64,000 nt of DNA from Bacteroidales bacterium (GCA_017443025.1 JAFSPG010000018.1:124001-188000), one strand, 5' to 3'; counted from the first letter of the stretch, positions 25,071-33,917 are shown. Made by a program: numbers and translations. The notes: generated from the sequence alone by a model not told the origin.

Positions 25071-25328
25071 TTATTCAGCGGGAGCTTCGGCCTCTGCGGG
25101 TGCCTCGGGAGCAGCCTCGCAAGCCTTCTCGCAAGCCTTTGCGGCGTCGCAGCAAGCTTTCTCGCAGGCCTCTGCGCATTTGCAAGCCTCTTTGTTGCAC
25201 TCTGCTTTCTCGCAAAGCTCTGCACATTCACATTTGCAAGCCTCAGCCTTCTTGCAGTTGTTGCAACCGCAAGATGCAGCAGCCATCATAACGGCTACTA
25301 CAGCACATGCCATCATAACTTTTTTCAT
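25071..25328 (-). CDS. Small cysteine-rich lipoprotein
   Basis: 85 residues with signal peptide and lipobox AAASC (Cys20). From Cys20 to Cys70 there are 15 cysteines, spaced as C-x-C, C-x2-C, C-x3-C, C-x4-C and one CC pair, set in a Lys/Glu/Ala-rich background (EACKCECAELCEKAEC). The last 15 residues are a Pro/Ala/Glu tail (EAPAEAEAPAE). The density of cysteines suggests metal or thiol chemistry at the outer face of a membrane, perhaps metal sequestration, but no family is recognised and this is inference. The gene is single, with a textbook promoter and a strong terminator, which implies a well-expressed independent transcript. Confidence 0.8.
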   Translation of the reverse strand: MKKVMMACAVVAVMMAAASCGCNNCKKAEACKCECAELCEKAECNKEACKCAEACEKACCDAAKACEKACEAAPEAPAEAEAPAE

Positions 25329-25362
25329 AGTAGTAAAATTTTAACTAGTTAAACGTCTGACG

Positions 25363-25393
25363 CAAATGTACCCCACCGCAACGACAAAACAAA
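25363..25393 (-). promoter_or_regulatory. Promoter of the Cys-rich lipoprotein gene
   Basis: The minus strand has TTTG (25390-25393), a 19-base spacer, and TACATTTG (25363-25370), a full match to the Bacteroidota consensus. Transcription should start near 25358, about 30 bases before the ATG. Confidence 0.8.
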
Positions 25394-25431
25394 CAATAAT
25401 TTTCATTTTATCGTTTTAATATAAAATCTAC

Positions 25432-25923
25432 CTACCTCGGGAGCTGGAAGACCTCGAGGGAGTGGATGCGGTCAGGGTCGACGTGGAGGCGGATGGCTGT
25501 GCGGACTGTGTGCCAGCCCTGGATGCCTGCTGCGCCGGGGTTGATGTACAGGGTGTTGTACTTGGGGTCGTGCATCACTTTCAATATGTGCGAGTGACCG
25601 CATACGAAAATGTCCGGTTTATGGGCATCAAGCATGGCGGCGACGTCGAGGGGATAGTGCCCTGGGGAACCGCCGATATGTGTCATCAGTATCTTGTGCC
25701 CTTCGCAGTTGAATAACTGAGTCTTCGGGCAGTCGAAGCGGATTTCCTGGGCGTCGCAGTTGCCGTAAACGCCTACAAGGGGCTTGAATGCGGAGATGCC
25801 GTGGAGAAAGGCGATGTCGCCGCCAAAGTCGCCGGCGTGCCAGATTTGGTCGACAGGAGCCAGAAAGCCCTTGAATTCAGGGCTGAATACTCCGTGAGTA
25901 TCGGATATGATTCCTACGTACAT
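25432..25923 (-). CDS. YfcE/MJ0936-type metallophosphoesterase
   Basis: 163 residues, the usual length for this subfamily. The five metallophosphatase motifs are present: SDTH (Asp8, His10), GDFGGD (Asp32), GNCD (Asn55), TH (His82) and GHSH (His110, His112). Relatives hydrolyse phosphodiesters with Mn or Mg; the natural substrate is unknown. The start ATG at 25923 is one base beyond the stop of rsmE, so it is the last gene of the rsmE-containing operon. Confidence 0.92.
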   Translation of the reverse strand: MYVGIISDTHGVFSPEFKGFLAPVDQIWHAGDFGGDIAFLHGISAFKPLVGVYGNCDAQEIRFDCPKTQLFNCEGHKILMTHIGGSPGHYPLDVAAMLDAHKPDIFVCGHSHILKVMHDPKYNTLYINPGAAGIQGWHTVRTAIRLHVDPDRIHSLEVFQLPR

Positions 25924-25924
25924 A

Positions 25925-26632
25925 CTATATGTGATGGAAATAAACTGCCGCTACAGCCGCAATGGCTGCGGTTTCAGTACGGAGACGTGATTCTCCAAGA
26001 TGGATTGGGACGAATCCGGCCGCAATGGCCATACGGGCCTCCTCTGGCGAGAAATCACCCTCCGGCCCTATGAGCACGGCAATATCATTGCCGGACAGAA
26101 CCTCGGTGATGCTGCGGCGAGGGGTGGAGGCGTCATCGAAGCAATACGCAATCAGCCTGCAGGAGGCCTGGCAGGATGCAATGAACTCCTTCACCGATAC
26201 GGGCTCTGCAACCTCCGGGACGGCGCCTTTAAGCGACTGCTTCACCGCCGAGAGCACCACGCGGCGGAGTCTGTCGGTCTTGAAGACACGACGCTCCGAG
26301 CGCTCACCTATCACCGGCACGATGCAGTCGACGCCGAATTCGGTAGCCTTCTCGGCGAACCACTCGTAGCGGTCGGGGTTCTTGGTCGGGCACACGGCCA
26401 TTGTGAGTTTATACGGGTGAGTACCCCAGTCGGGAATGGTTTCCGAAATCAAGGCCTCGACTCCGGCAGGATTGTCGAGGGTGATGACGCAGCGGTAAAG
26501 GGTACCCGAGCCGTCAATCACCTCGATAGAGTCGCCGGAGCGGCGGCGGAGCACCTTTACACAATGCTTCGACTCCTCTGGCGAGAGCCTGAGGGTATTC
26601 CCGGAAACATCACTGCTGAAAAAAATCTCCAT
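25925..26632 (-). CDS. rsmE: 16S rRNA (uracil-1498-N3)-methyltransferase
   Basis: 235 residues with the SPOUT-type knot of RsmE: VLIGPEGDFSPEEARMA and LGESRLRTETAAIAA near the C-terminus form the SAM-binding trefoil knot. The N-terminal PUA-like domain contains SKHCVKVLRRRSGD. It methylates U1498 of 16S rRNA in the decoding region. It follows the TsaC-like gene by two bases. Confidence 0.95.
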   Translation of the reverse strand: MEIFFSSDVSGNTLRLSPEESKHCVKVLRRRSGDSIEVIDGSGTLYRCVITLDNPAGVEALISETIPDWGTHPYKLTMAVCPTKNPDRYEWFAEKATEFGVDCIVPVIGERSERRVFKTDRLRRVVLSAVKQSLKGAVPEVAEPVSVKEFIASCQASCRLIAYCFDDASTPRRSITEVLSGNDIAVLIGPEGDFSPEEARMAIAAGFVPIHLGESRLRTETAAIAAVAAVYFHHI

Positions 26633-26634
26633 AA

Positions 26635-27255
26635 CTAAGCCCGGATTATCTTGACTTCACCGTCAAGTTCAACCTTGATGATTTGTGACGCCGCACCGGT
26701 AGAATCCTTTTCCAGGGCAGCAGGAACCACATAATCCGCGGCATCAAGAATTTCCTGCGGGATATCCTTGAAGGATTTGGGCGAAGGCTCTCCGGAGATG
26801 TTGGCCGAGGTGGATACCAGCGGCCGGCCGAGCTTGAAGGCAAGATCGCGGCAGAAATCCATCATAGGGACGCGTATTCCCACGGAGCCGTCTTCGGCAA
26901 CTACGTTCCAGGCGAGGAAATGCCTGTCGGCGACAGCCTTTGCCGGAGGCACGGGTGCCTTACCGCAGATGGCGCCAGGATAAATCAGAGTCATCGGGCG
27001 GTCGTTCACCTCAACCAAATCCACGGCAATCGGCGGAATCTCCTTTACATAACGGGCTACCATATCCAGCGACGACGCAAGCAGCACGAGCGCCTTGCTG
27101 TCAGAGCGGCGCTTGAGCGCATAAACCTTCTCAACTGCCTCGGGATTGGTAGCATCGCAGCCGATTCCCCAGATAGTATCGGTAGGATATACGATGATGC
27201 CTCCGGAGCGAAGAACCTCCAGGGCTTCCTTGATTACGGATTCTACAGCTATCAT
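26635..27255 (-). CDS. Threonylcarbamoyl-AMP synthase (Sua5/YciO/YrdC family)
   Basis: 206 residues from the ATG at 27255; a TTG nine bases earlier directly follows the previous stop but is less likely. The YrdC-domain signatures IIVYPTDTIWGIGCD (about 20-34), the KRRSDSKAL segment and STSANISGEPSP are present. The protein lacks a C-terminal Sua5 domain, so it is the short TsaC-like form. It makes L-threonylcarbamoyl-AMP for the t6A modification of ANN-decoding tRNAs. It sits between an EEP-family gene and rsmE in a tight operon. Confidence 0.92.
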   Translation of the reverse strand: MIAVESVIKEALEVLRSGGIIVYPTDTIWGIGCDATNPEAVEKVYALKRRSDSKALVLLASSLDMVARYVKEIPPIAVDLVEVNDRPMTLIYPGAICGKAPVPPAKAVADRHFLAWNVVAEDGSVGIRVPMMDFCRDLAFKLGRPLVSTSANISGEPSPKSFKDIPQEILDAADYVVPAALEKDSTGAASQIIKVELDGEVKIIRA

Positions 27256-27264
27256 AGCAAACAA

Positions 27265-28332
27265 TTAATTTCTGGCCGGACGGAGCGACGTCGCTATCGG
27301 GTAATGGTCCGAAGCGTCAATCTCCGAAAAAACTTTGTGCGATACAGCCTCCAGGAGCTCAGGGTACAATATGTAATCTATCCTCAGAAGCGGACGGAGC
27401 ATGGAATATGTAGCGCCGAATCCGCGGCCGGCCTCCATGAAGGAGTCGCAGCGACCCTTGGAAAGCCTCCAGTAAGTATAAGACATCGGCGTATCGTTGA
27501 AATCGCCGGTAACTATACAGGGCAGGGCGCTCTTTTCGATATTCTGAATCACGGCATCAACCTGCTTGGGACGAAGGCTGAGAGATGAACTCATCTTCCT
27601 TTCGGTATCGCGAACCGCATCTCCGAAGCCGCGCCTTAGGGCCTTTCCAATACCGGAAAGGGAGATATTGTAACTCTGGAAATGGCAGTTGTAAACCCTG
27701 AAAAGTCGGTCGCCAATAAGATAATCTCCATATAGGGCCATATTGGCACTGTGCTCAAAAATTACCTTCCCCTTGTTCCTGGCAGGCATGCGGCTCAGGA
27801 TAACATTGCCGTAAACTCCTGAAGGCTGGGTATAAACGTAATACTCCAAATGGTAATCTCCGAACTTTCCGGCAAACTCATTTTCGAGCGAGGACGAATG
27901 GTCGAAAAACACCTCCTGCAGGCAGATTATATCTGCATCCTGCCGCCGTAGAAAGGCGAAGACGCTGTCGCGGGACGCGGCGCGGCCGGAAGCGGCAAAG
28001 CGGCCCACATTGTAAGAAACAATCTTTACATCATCGGCCGAAGGCAACATTTCCTCCGGGGCCATCTGGAAATGGCGACCGAATATTAGGATTGAGGGCA
28101 AGACTGCCAGCAGAGGTATCCAGAAAGACTTGGAATGGCGAATCAAGGCCCAGACAAGAAGAGTCATGTTAAGGAGCAGCAGAGGCAGATACAGCAGGCC
28201 GAAAATCGTCATCACCCAGAACACCGCCGGGTTGACGAAAATTGAAAGATAGGCCAGCACGAGAAGCCCTGCCGAAAGAATCATCAGGGTTCTGGCCGTA
28301 ATGCCGAAAAACCGGTGCTTGCGCTGACTCAT
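27265..28332 (-). CDS. Membrane-anchored endonuclease/exonuclease/phosphatase family protein
   Basis: 355 residues from the ATG at 28332, which overlaps the rhomboid stop as ATGA (a GTG two codons upstream is the alternative). About three hydrophobic helices lie within residues 15-90. The EEP domain follows: KIVSYNVGRF, ADIICLQEVF (metal-binding Glu), TGDFNDTPMS (catalytic Asp/Asn) and the final SDHYPI. Members act on nucleic acids, phospholipids or phosphoinositides; the substrate here is unknown. The pairing with a rhomboid gene is common in Bacteroidota. Confidence 0.88.
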   Translation of the reverse strand: MSQRKHRFFGITARTLMILSAGLLVLAYLSIFVNPAVFWVMTIFGLLYLPLLLLNMTLLVWALIRHSKSFWIPLLAVLPSILIFGRHFQMAPEEMLPSADDVKIVSYNVGRFAASGRAASRDSVFAFLRRQDADIICLQEVFFDHSSSLENEFAGKFGDYHLEYYVYTQPSGVYGNVILSRMPARNKGKVIFEHSANMALYGDYLIGDRLFRVYNCHFQSYNISLSGIGKALRRGFGDAVRDTERKMSSSLSLRPKQVDAVIQNIEKSALPCIVTGDFNDTPMSYTYWRLSKGRCDSFMEAGRGFGATYSMLRPLLRIDYILYPELLEAVSHKVFSEIDASDHYPIATSLRPARN

Positions 28333-28973
28333 ATCCACTTATCCCTTTGCCAGAGACGGTCGGTCTTGCGCCAGAAAAGAAGCAGAAGAACTCCCATTAC
28401 CACGCCTCCGAGATGGGCGAAATGTGCTACGCCGTCGGAGGTCTGGGAGATACCTATCAACAGCTCTATCCCGACGAAAATCAGCATCATCCATTTTGCC
28501 TTCAGGGAAACCGGAGGGAAAATGAACGAAAGGACGCTGTTGGGATAAAGCATCGCATATCCGAGGAATAAGCCGTAAACCGCACCCGAGGCCCCGAGGG
28601 TAGGAATACGCATAATCTCAATCTTTGCGGCCATGCTGGCAGACTCGAAACTGATGGATTCCACCCCGAAATGCAGTGCTGCCGCTCCAAGGCCGCAAAG
28701 CATATAGAATACAAAGAATTTCTTAGAGCCAATGCTCTGCTCCAGGACGGTACCGAAGAGCCACAGCGAATACATATTGAAAAGAATATGCATGATTCCG
28801 CCGTGCATGAAAAGGTAGGTTACCGGCTGCCAGGGGCGGAAAAGCGGTGACTCCGGGTAAAACATCGCAAAGGTCCTGATCATATAGTCAGGATTAATCT
28901 GAGTGGCGATGAAAAGAATGATGTTTATCGCCAGGATATGCTTTACAACGGGTGTATTCTCTAAAAAACGCAT
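28329..28973 (-). CDS. Rhomboid family intramembrane serine protease
   Basis: 214 residues from the ATG at 28973, four bases after the mutL stop; a longer upstream frame would lie inside mutL and is rejected. The catalytic features are present: MHGGIMHILFNMYS with Asn66, GASGAVYG with the nucleophile Ser129, and AHFAHLGG with the base His187. It has about six membrane segments. It cleaves transmembrane substrates; none is suggested by the neighbours. Its stop overlaps the next start codon by four bases. Confidence 0.93.
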   Translation of the reverse strand: MRFLENTPVVKHILAINIILFIATQINPDYMIRTFAMFYPESPLFRPWQPVTYLFMHGGIMHILFNMYSLWLFGTVLEQSIGSKKFFVFYMLCGLGAAALHFGVESISFESASMAAKIEIMRIPTLGASGAVYGLFLGYAMLYPNSVLSFIFPPVSLKAKWMMLIFVGIELLIGISQTSDGVAHFAHLGGVVMGVLLLLFWRKTDRLWQRDKWI

Positions 28974-28977
28974 GGCG

Positions 28978-30792
28978 TCAGAAAAGTTTTTCCATCTGGT
29001 CGACGGACATTTCGCTGATAATTTTCTTGCCGGATGGGGTAAACTCGGCATTTTCGCAGGCGAAGAGGGCGTCGAGCAGTTTGGCGGCGTCCCACTGCGA
29101 GCCTACAGGATCGGCCTCGGCGGCTCCGAGACGGGCGAATTTCTCCGCGAGCGATGACTCCATAACTCCGGGAAGCGATGAAGTTCCGTCGGAGAGAATA
29201 AGTATAAGGTCCGAGACCATAGCCTCTACCATTCCGGGGTCGCAGGAAAAGCCGTCTGGCACACCGGACACGACAATCGTATCGACTCCGAGGATGGAAA
29301 TATCAAAGCCACACTTTTCAAGAAGCGGCAGATTGTCCTGAAGAAGAGGCACGTTAACAGCACCCACCCTCAACTGGACGGGGAACAGGGCCGACTGGCT
29401 CACATGGCCGCCTGCCGAAAGGACCTTAAGGAATTTTTCGTAGAGGATGCGCTCCTTTGCCCGGCGCGCGCTCACGACCATCATCCCGGCAGCGGAAGGA
29501 GAAACTATATATTTGCCCTGAATGACAATCAGCTGACGTTCCTTTGACACGGGGCTGTCGTCGAAGAGCTTGCCGTAATCGTCGGTCTTATGAACGTATG
29601 AGGAATAGTCCTGGCCGTGGCGGAAAGACGGCGCCTGCGCCGGAGCGTCTCCGGAAGCCGGAATTCCACCTTCAGAATTGAAAGGATTGTAATCGGCATC
29701 TACTTCTACCGACGGGGCGAAAACATCCGGACGGAAAGACTCGTAACGGTTGCTGAAAACAGGCATTCCCTCAGCGGGCCTGCTGAAATCAATCGAAGCC
29801 CCGAAAGAATTGCTGCCAAGAGCCTCCCTGACGGCGGCATAAAGTACCTGGAACACTACCGAATCCTCCTCGAACTTGATTTCCGTCTTGGTAGGGTGGA
29901 TATTTACATCGATGGAATGAGGATCGGTTTCGAGGTAGATGAAATATGAGGGGATGGCTCCCTCAGCCACCATCTCGCCATAAGCGTTCATAATCGCCTT
30001 ATGAAGATACGGGCTGCGGAAATACCTTCCGTTTACGAAAAGATACTGGTTGCCTGGGGTTTTCCTGGCAAGGTCAGGACGGCAGACATAGCCGCTGATT
30101 TTAACGACAGAGGTATCAGACTGCAACTCTACAAGAGGATCGGCCACATTGCTGCCGAGGAGGTCCTGTATTCTGAATTTCAGCGATTTGGCCTTTTTGA
30201 GGGCGTTAATGTCCTTACCGTTGTGAATAAGGGTGAAGGCCACCTCGGGGCGGGTAAGCGCAACGCGGTTGAACTCTTCGATGATATGCTTTAGCTCGAC
30301 ATTGTCGGACTTGAGGAACTTACGGCGGGCCGGGACATTGTAGAAAAGATTGCGCACGGCGATATTCGTTCCCTTGGGCGCGGCCGCCTCACCCTCGGAA
30401 ACCAGGTGCGAGTCGGCGAATTCCACGACGGTCCCTACCGAATCTTCTTCACGGCGGGTCTTGAGAGTAACTTCGGCTACAGCCGCAATTGATGCCAGAG
30501 CCTCTCCCCTGAAACCGAAAGTGGTTATGTTCTGGAGGTCGGCTTCGTCTGCGATTTTACTCGTAGCGTGCCGCTCGAAACAGAGCGCAGCCTCATCCGG
30601 GGCTATTCCGCAACCGTTATCTATCACTTGAATCAGCGTCCGACCGGCATCAGTCACCACTACGGTGATGGAATCTGCGCCTGCATCAACGGCATTCTCC
30701 ATAAGCTCCTTGACGACGGAAGCGGGCCGCTGGACAACTTCGCCGGCGGCAATCATATTGGCTATATTCGAGGGAAGTACTCTTATGTGCAT
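28978..30792 (-). CDS. mutL: DNA mismatch repair protein MutL
   Basis: 604 residues. The GHKL ATPase is intact: MENAVDAGAD (Glu32, Asn33), DNGCGI and TTFGFRGEAL, with VNIHPTKTEI later. A linker of about 90 residues leads to the C-terminal dimerisation domain (from about 418). In endonuclease-type MutL proteins this domain starts with a DQHA-x2-E motif, but here the equivalent stretch is VVSARRAKERILYE (Ser441-Arg444), lacking the Asp and His. The C-terminal CPHGRP-like motif is also not seen. The protein may therefore lack endonuclease activity. It couples MutS mismatch recognition to repair. It starts three bases after the small tail-anchored protein gene. Confidence 0.95.
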   Translation of the reverse strand: MHIRVLPSNIANMIAAGEVVQRPASVVKELMENAVDAGADSITVVVTDAGRTLIQVIDNGCGIAPDEAALCFERHATSKIADEADLQNITTFGFRGEALASIAAVAEVTLKTRREEDSVGTVVEFADSHLVSEGEAAAPKGTNIAVRNLFYNVPARRKFLKSDNVELKHIIEEFNRVALTRPEVAFTLIHNGKDINALKKAKSLKFRIQDLLGSNVADPLVELQSDTSVVKISGYVCRPDLARKTPGNQYLFVNGRYFRSPYLHKAIMNAYGEMVAEGAIPSYFIYLETDPHSIDVNIHPTKTEIKFEEDSVVFQVLYAAVREALGSNSFGASIDFSRPAEGMPVFSNRYESFRPDVFAPSVEVDADYNPFNSEGGIPASGDAPAQAPSFRHGQDYSSYVHKTDDYGKLFDDSPVSKERQLIVIQGKYIVSPSAAGMMVVSARRAKERILYEKFLKVLSAGGHVSQSALFPVQLRVGAVNVPLLQDNLPLLEKCGFDISILGVDTIVVSGVPDGFSCDPGMVEAMVSDLILILSDGTSSLPGVMESSLAEKFARLGAAEADPVGSQWDAAKLLDALFACENAEFTPSGKKIISEMSVDQMEKLF

Positions 30793-30795
30793 TTC

Positions 30796-31095
30796 CTAAA
30801 GCAGCGAATAGAATTTGGTTATGAATATCAGGATGACCGCAACGAGGGCCAGTCCGATGATTCCGATAACGGTGTGGGCCTTGCCGCCCGAACGCTTGCG
30901 GGCGTAGGCGCCGTCGCGGAAGGCGCCGCGTATGCTGGCTCCGGGTACATACTCCCCTTTTTCGGCTTTTTCTTCGAGGGAGCCATCGACGCCGCCGAAC
31001 ATCTGACGGCGGGCTTCCTTCTGCTCGTCGTAGTATCTTGGCCTGTAATTGAAAACACGGTGTTGCTGGTCACCGAACCAACCGAAAGTTGCCAT
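30796..31095 (-). CDS. Small tail-anchored membrane protein upstream of mutL
   Basis: 99 residues from the ATG at 31095; a longer frame would begin upstream of the mapped promoter and is rejected. The N-terminal 75 residues are polar (FGWFGDQQHRVFNYRPRYYDE), and residues about 77-95 form a single hydrophobic helix (VIGIIGLALVAVILIFI), so it is probably anchored by its tail. No function is recognised. Similar short proteins with an RPRYYD phrase occur in Bacteroidales, from general familiarity. It is the first gene of the mutL-rhomboid-EEP-tsaC-rsmE-yfcE run. Confidence 0.75.
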   Translation of the reverse strand: MATFGWFGDQQHRVFNYRPRYYDEQKEARRQMFGGVDGSLEEKAEKGEYVPGASIRGAFRDGAYARKRSGGKAHTVIGIIGLALVAVILIFITKFYSLL

Positions 31096-31117
31096 TGCTT
31101 TTCCTGATAGTATACCG

Positions 31118-31149
31118 CAAAAGTAGTAAATATTATTGCCATAGGCAAT
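31118..31149 (-). promoter_or_regulatory. Promoter of the mutL operon
   Basis: The minus strand has TACTTTTG (31118-31125) with ATTG, three of four bases of the -33 TTTG, at 31146-31149, a 20-base spacing. Transcription should start near 31112, about 17 bases before the ATG at 31095. It is back to back with the glp promoter. Confidence 0.6.
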
Positions 31150-31159
31150 TTTGTTTTTG

Positions 31160-31167
31160 TATATTTG
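31160..31167 (+). promoter_or_regulatory. -7 box of the glp operon
   Basis: TATATTTG matches TAnnTTTG; ATTG at 31135-31138 is a possible -33 box with a slightly long spacer. The start of transcription should be near 31172, leaving a leader of about 38 bases before the glpA ATG at 31210. No clear operator palindrome is seen. Confidence 0.55.
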
Positions 31168-31209
31168 CATTCCGTACACTTGCTACACACGAAAAACACA
31201 GGCAAAGGA

Positions 31210-32793
31210 ATGTTTGACGTTATTATTATCGGCGGAGGAATCACCGGCGCAGGTACGCAGCGTGACTGTGCGATGCGCGGGCTGAAAACCCTGCTTATCG
31301 AGAGGTCGGATATCGCCACGGGTGCGACCGGCCGCAATCATGGCCTGCTTCACTCAGGTGCCCGCTATGCCGTCGGCGACGCAGAAAGCGCCGAGGAGTG
31401 CATCCGCGAGAATATGATTCTGCGCAAGATTGCCGCACATTGCATCGACGAAACCGACGGCCTTTTCATCACCCTCCCGGAAGATGACCTCGCTTATCAG
31501 AAAACTTTTGTGGAGTCCTGCCGCAAGGCCGGAATTTCAGCCGAAATCATTGACCCCGAGCTTGCAAAAAGGCTGGAGCCTTCAGTAAATCCCGAGTTAA
31601 TCGGTGCCGTAAGGGTACCCGACGGAAGCGTCGATCCATTCCGCCTCTGCGCGGCCAACATGCTCGACGCCAAAATGCGCGGAGGTCAGGTCCGACTGCA
31701 CACCGAAGTCACAGGCTTCATCAAGGAAGGCGATACTGTCGTAGGAGTCCGCACCCGCAATCTCCAGACCGGAGAAACGGCAGAATATTTCGCTCCCGTC
31801 ATCGTTAATGCCGGTGGTATCTGGGGGCACGGTATCGCAGAACTCGCAGGAGTCAACGTCGGAATGTTCCCCGCAAAGGGAGCCCTTCTGGTCTTCGCCC
31901 ACAGGGTTAACAATATGGTGATTAACCGCTGCCGCAAGCCATCCAACGCTGATATTCTCGTTCCCGGAGATACCGTCTGCATTATAGGTACGACTTCCGA
32001 CAGAATTCCTTTCGAGGACTGCGACAACGTAGCCGTCACCCCCGAAGAGGTCAATCTCCTGATTACGGAAGGAAGCAAGCTGGCCCCGAGCCTGTCATCA
32101 ACCAGAATTCTCCGCGCTTACGCCGGCGTAAGGCCTCTGGTAAGCGCCGACAACGACCCTTCGGGCCGTAATATCTCCCGCGGCATCGTCTGCCTCGACC
32201 ACGAGGTCCGCGACGGGCTCAAGGGCTTCGTAACAATTACCGGAGGCAAGCTGATGACTTATCGTCTCATGGCCGAGATGGCCACTGACATGGTCTGCAA
32301 GAAGCTCGGAGTAAACGAGGTCTGCAAGACGGCCGAAGTCCCGCTTCCCGGCTCCGAAGAGAAATCCTACGAGGATGTGGCCAAGAAAATCTGGGAGAAT
32401 CCTACTACGGCCCAGAAGGCCGCGGCCTCTCGTCACGGTACGGCCGTAGCCGCAATGCCGACCGGCGGCCGCCGCAATGACGCTCTCATCTGCGAATGCG
32501 AGGAAGTTTCCGCCGGCGAAATCAAGAAAGCCATAGAGCATATGGATGTATCGTCGCTTACCGACCTAAGGCGTCGCACCAGAATAGGAATGGGAACTTG
32601 CCAGGGTGAGTTCTGCGCCTGCCGCGCCGCCGGCCTCCTGGCCAAGGCGCACGGCTGCATCGAGAGGGAGAGAAAGGATTTGTCCGACTTCCTGCAGGAA
32701 CGCTGGAAAGGTAATTATCCCATCGGCTGGGGCGATACCCTCCGCGAAGCGGAATATACTCAGTGGGTTTATAAACACGTTCTGGGCATATGA
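31210..32793 (+). CDS. glpA: Anaerobic glycerol-3-phosphate dehydrogenase subunit A
   Basis: 527 residues from the ATG at 31210, which places the FAD-binding motif DVIIIGGGITGAG right at the N-terminus; the longer upstream frame would start within the -7 box. The DAO-type fold (ERSDIATGATGRNHGLLHSGARY) is followed by a C-terminal BFD-like [2Fe-2S] domain with CECEE and GTCQGEFC. It oxidises sn-glycerol 3-phosphate to dihydroxyacetone phosphate and passes electrons through GlpB/GlpC to menaquinone. glpB overlaps its stop by four bases. Close in length to E. coli GlpA (542). Confidence 0.95.
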   Translation: MFDVIIIGGGITGAGTQRDCAMRGLKTLLIERSDIATGATGRNHGLLHSGARYAVGDAESAEECIRENMILRKIAAHCIDETDGLFITLPEDDLAYQKTFVESCRKAGISAEIIDPELAKRLEPSVNPELIGAVRVPDGSVDPFRLCAANMLDAKMRGGQVRLHTEVTGFIKEGDTVVGVRTRNLQTGETAEYFAPVIVNAGGIWGHGIAELAGVNVGMFPAKGALLVFAHRVNNMVINRCRKPSNADILVPGDTVCIIGTTSDRIPFEDCDNVAVTPEEVNLLITEGSKLAPSLSSTRILRAYAGVRPLVSADNDPSGRNISRGIVCLDHEVRDGLKGFVTITGGKLMTYRLMAEMATDMVCKKLGVNEVCKTAEVPLPGSEEKSYEDVAKKIWENPTTAQKAAASRHGTAVAAMPTGGRRNDALICECEEVSAGEIKKAIEHMDVSSLTDLRRRTRIGMGTCQGEFCACRAAGLLAKAHGCIERERKDLSDFLQERWKGNYPIGWGDTLREAEYTQWVYKHVLGI

Positions 32794-33917
32794 GATTCGA
32801 TTGTGTTATAATAGGCGGAGGCCTGGCGGGCCTCACGGCCGGCCTTAAACTGCAGAGCAAAGGCCTGGATACAGCCATAGTGAGCACCGGACAGAATGCC
32901 CTTCATTTCTTCTCCGGAAGTTTCGCGTCTATGCAGGAAGCTCCTGCCGAAATCATTGAACTTTTCTCAGCCGCCGGCATAAAACTCCATTATGAGAAAG
33001 GCGTTCGCCTGATGCCGCTCGGAACCTTCCGCGACGCCGAACTGTCGCTGGAAGACATCGAACTGTTCAAGGCTCCAAAGTTTGCAAAGAAAGCCCTGGT
33101 GGTAAACCTTTCGGGCTTCCACGATTTCTTCGCTTCCTTCCTCGCCGAAGGTCTTGAAAAACAGGGAATCTCCTGCCAGATCCGCTCGATTAATTTCCCC
33201 GAGCTGGAAGCTCTTGCAAAGAGTCCGAGCGAAATGCGTTCAGTGCAGATTGCACGAATAATGGACCGCATCACCGACAAAGTCATCCGTGAAGTCAGGA
33301 TGCTTCTGAGCGACGAAGATGCAGTTGTATTGCCTCAGGTTTTCGGTCTGCAGGATTCAGCGGTTATCGAGCAGCTGCGCAAGGGCATTCCGGTACGCGT
33401 GGTCTTTGCCGGAACTCTTCCGCCTTCCGTGCCGGGAATCCGCACGCAGATGCTTCTCAAGCGCCGCTACGAAGCTCTCGGCGGCACATTCATGGCTTCG
33501 GACGAAGTCCTGAAAGCCCATCTCTACGAAGGCCGGGTACACAGCATTGCCACCCGCAATCTCGACAATCATTTTATCGAAGCCGACAACTTCATCCTGG
33601 CTACAGGAGGATACTTCTCCAAGGGGCTTCGCTCGAATCCCTTCGGCATCTCCGAACCGATATTCGGGCTTGATGTCCGCTTCGACGAAAACCGCAGCGC
33701 CTGGTACAATCCTTCATTCGCCGCCGATCAGCCTTATATGAAATACGGTGTCGTCACCGACGCTTCGCTTCACGCCCTGCGTGAGGGAAAGGCGCTTGAA
33801 AATGTCTTTGCCATCGGCTCCATCCTCGGTGGAACCAGGCCAGAACTTGGCACCGGCGCCGGCCTTGCCATCCGCAGTGCCCTTGAGGCATCCAACCAAA
33901 TACTGAACATAAAATGA
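32790..33917 (+). CDS. glpB: Anaerobic glycerol-3-phosphate dehydrogenase subunit B
   Basis: 375 residues, somewhat shorter than E. coli GlpB (about 419). It begins with a flavin-binding Rossmann motif, FDCVIIGGGLAGLTAGLKL, and ends with FAIGSILGGTRPELGTGAGLAI, typical of GlpB. It links the catalytic GlpA to the membrane-associated iron-sulphur subunit GlpC. ATGA overlaps join it to both glpA and glpC. Confidence 0.94.
   Translation: MRFDCVIIGGGLAGLTAGLKLQSKGLDTAIVSTGQNALHFFSGSFASMQEAPAEIIELFSAAGIKLHYEKGVRLMPLGTFRDAELSLEDIELFKAPKFAKKALVVNLSGFHDFFASFLAEGLEKQGISCQIRSINFPELEALAKSPSEMRSVQIARIMDRITDKVIREVRMLLSDEDAVVLPQVFGLQDSAVIEQLRKGIPVRVVFAGTLPPSVPGIRTQMLLKRRYEALGGTFMASDEVLKAHLYEGRVHSIATRNLDNHFIEADNFILATGGYFSKGLRSNPFGISEPIFGLDVRFDENRSAWYNPSFAADQPYMKYGVVTDASLHALREGKALENVFAIGSILGGTRPELGTGAGLAIRSALEASNQILNIK

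Noticed and set aside
24875-25231. A 118-codon minus-strand frame across the palindromic element
   Set aside because: It overlaps the Cys-rich gene in another frame, the terminator and the element; the Arg/Pro-rich product is a by-product of GC-rich repeats.
25071-25328. Repeated GCA/TGC-rich triplets in the Cys-rich gene as a CRISPR or DNA repeat
   Set aside because: The repeats are short codon-level patterns (Glu-Ala-Cys-Glu-Lys) without spacers; the reading frame, promoter and terminator explain them.
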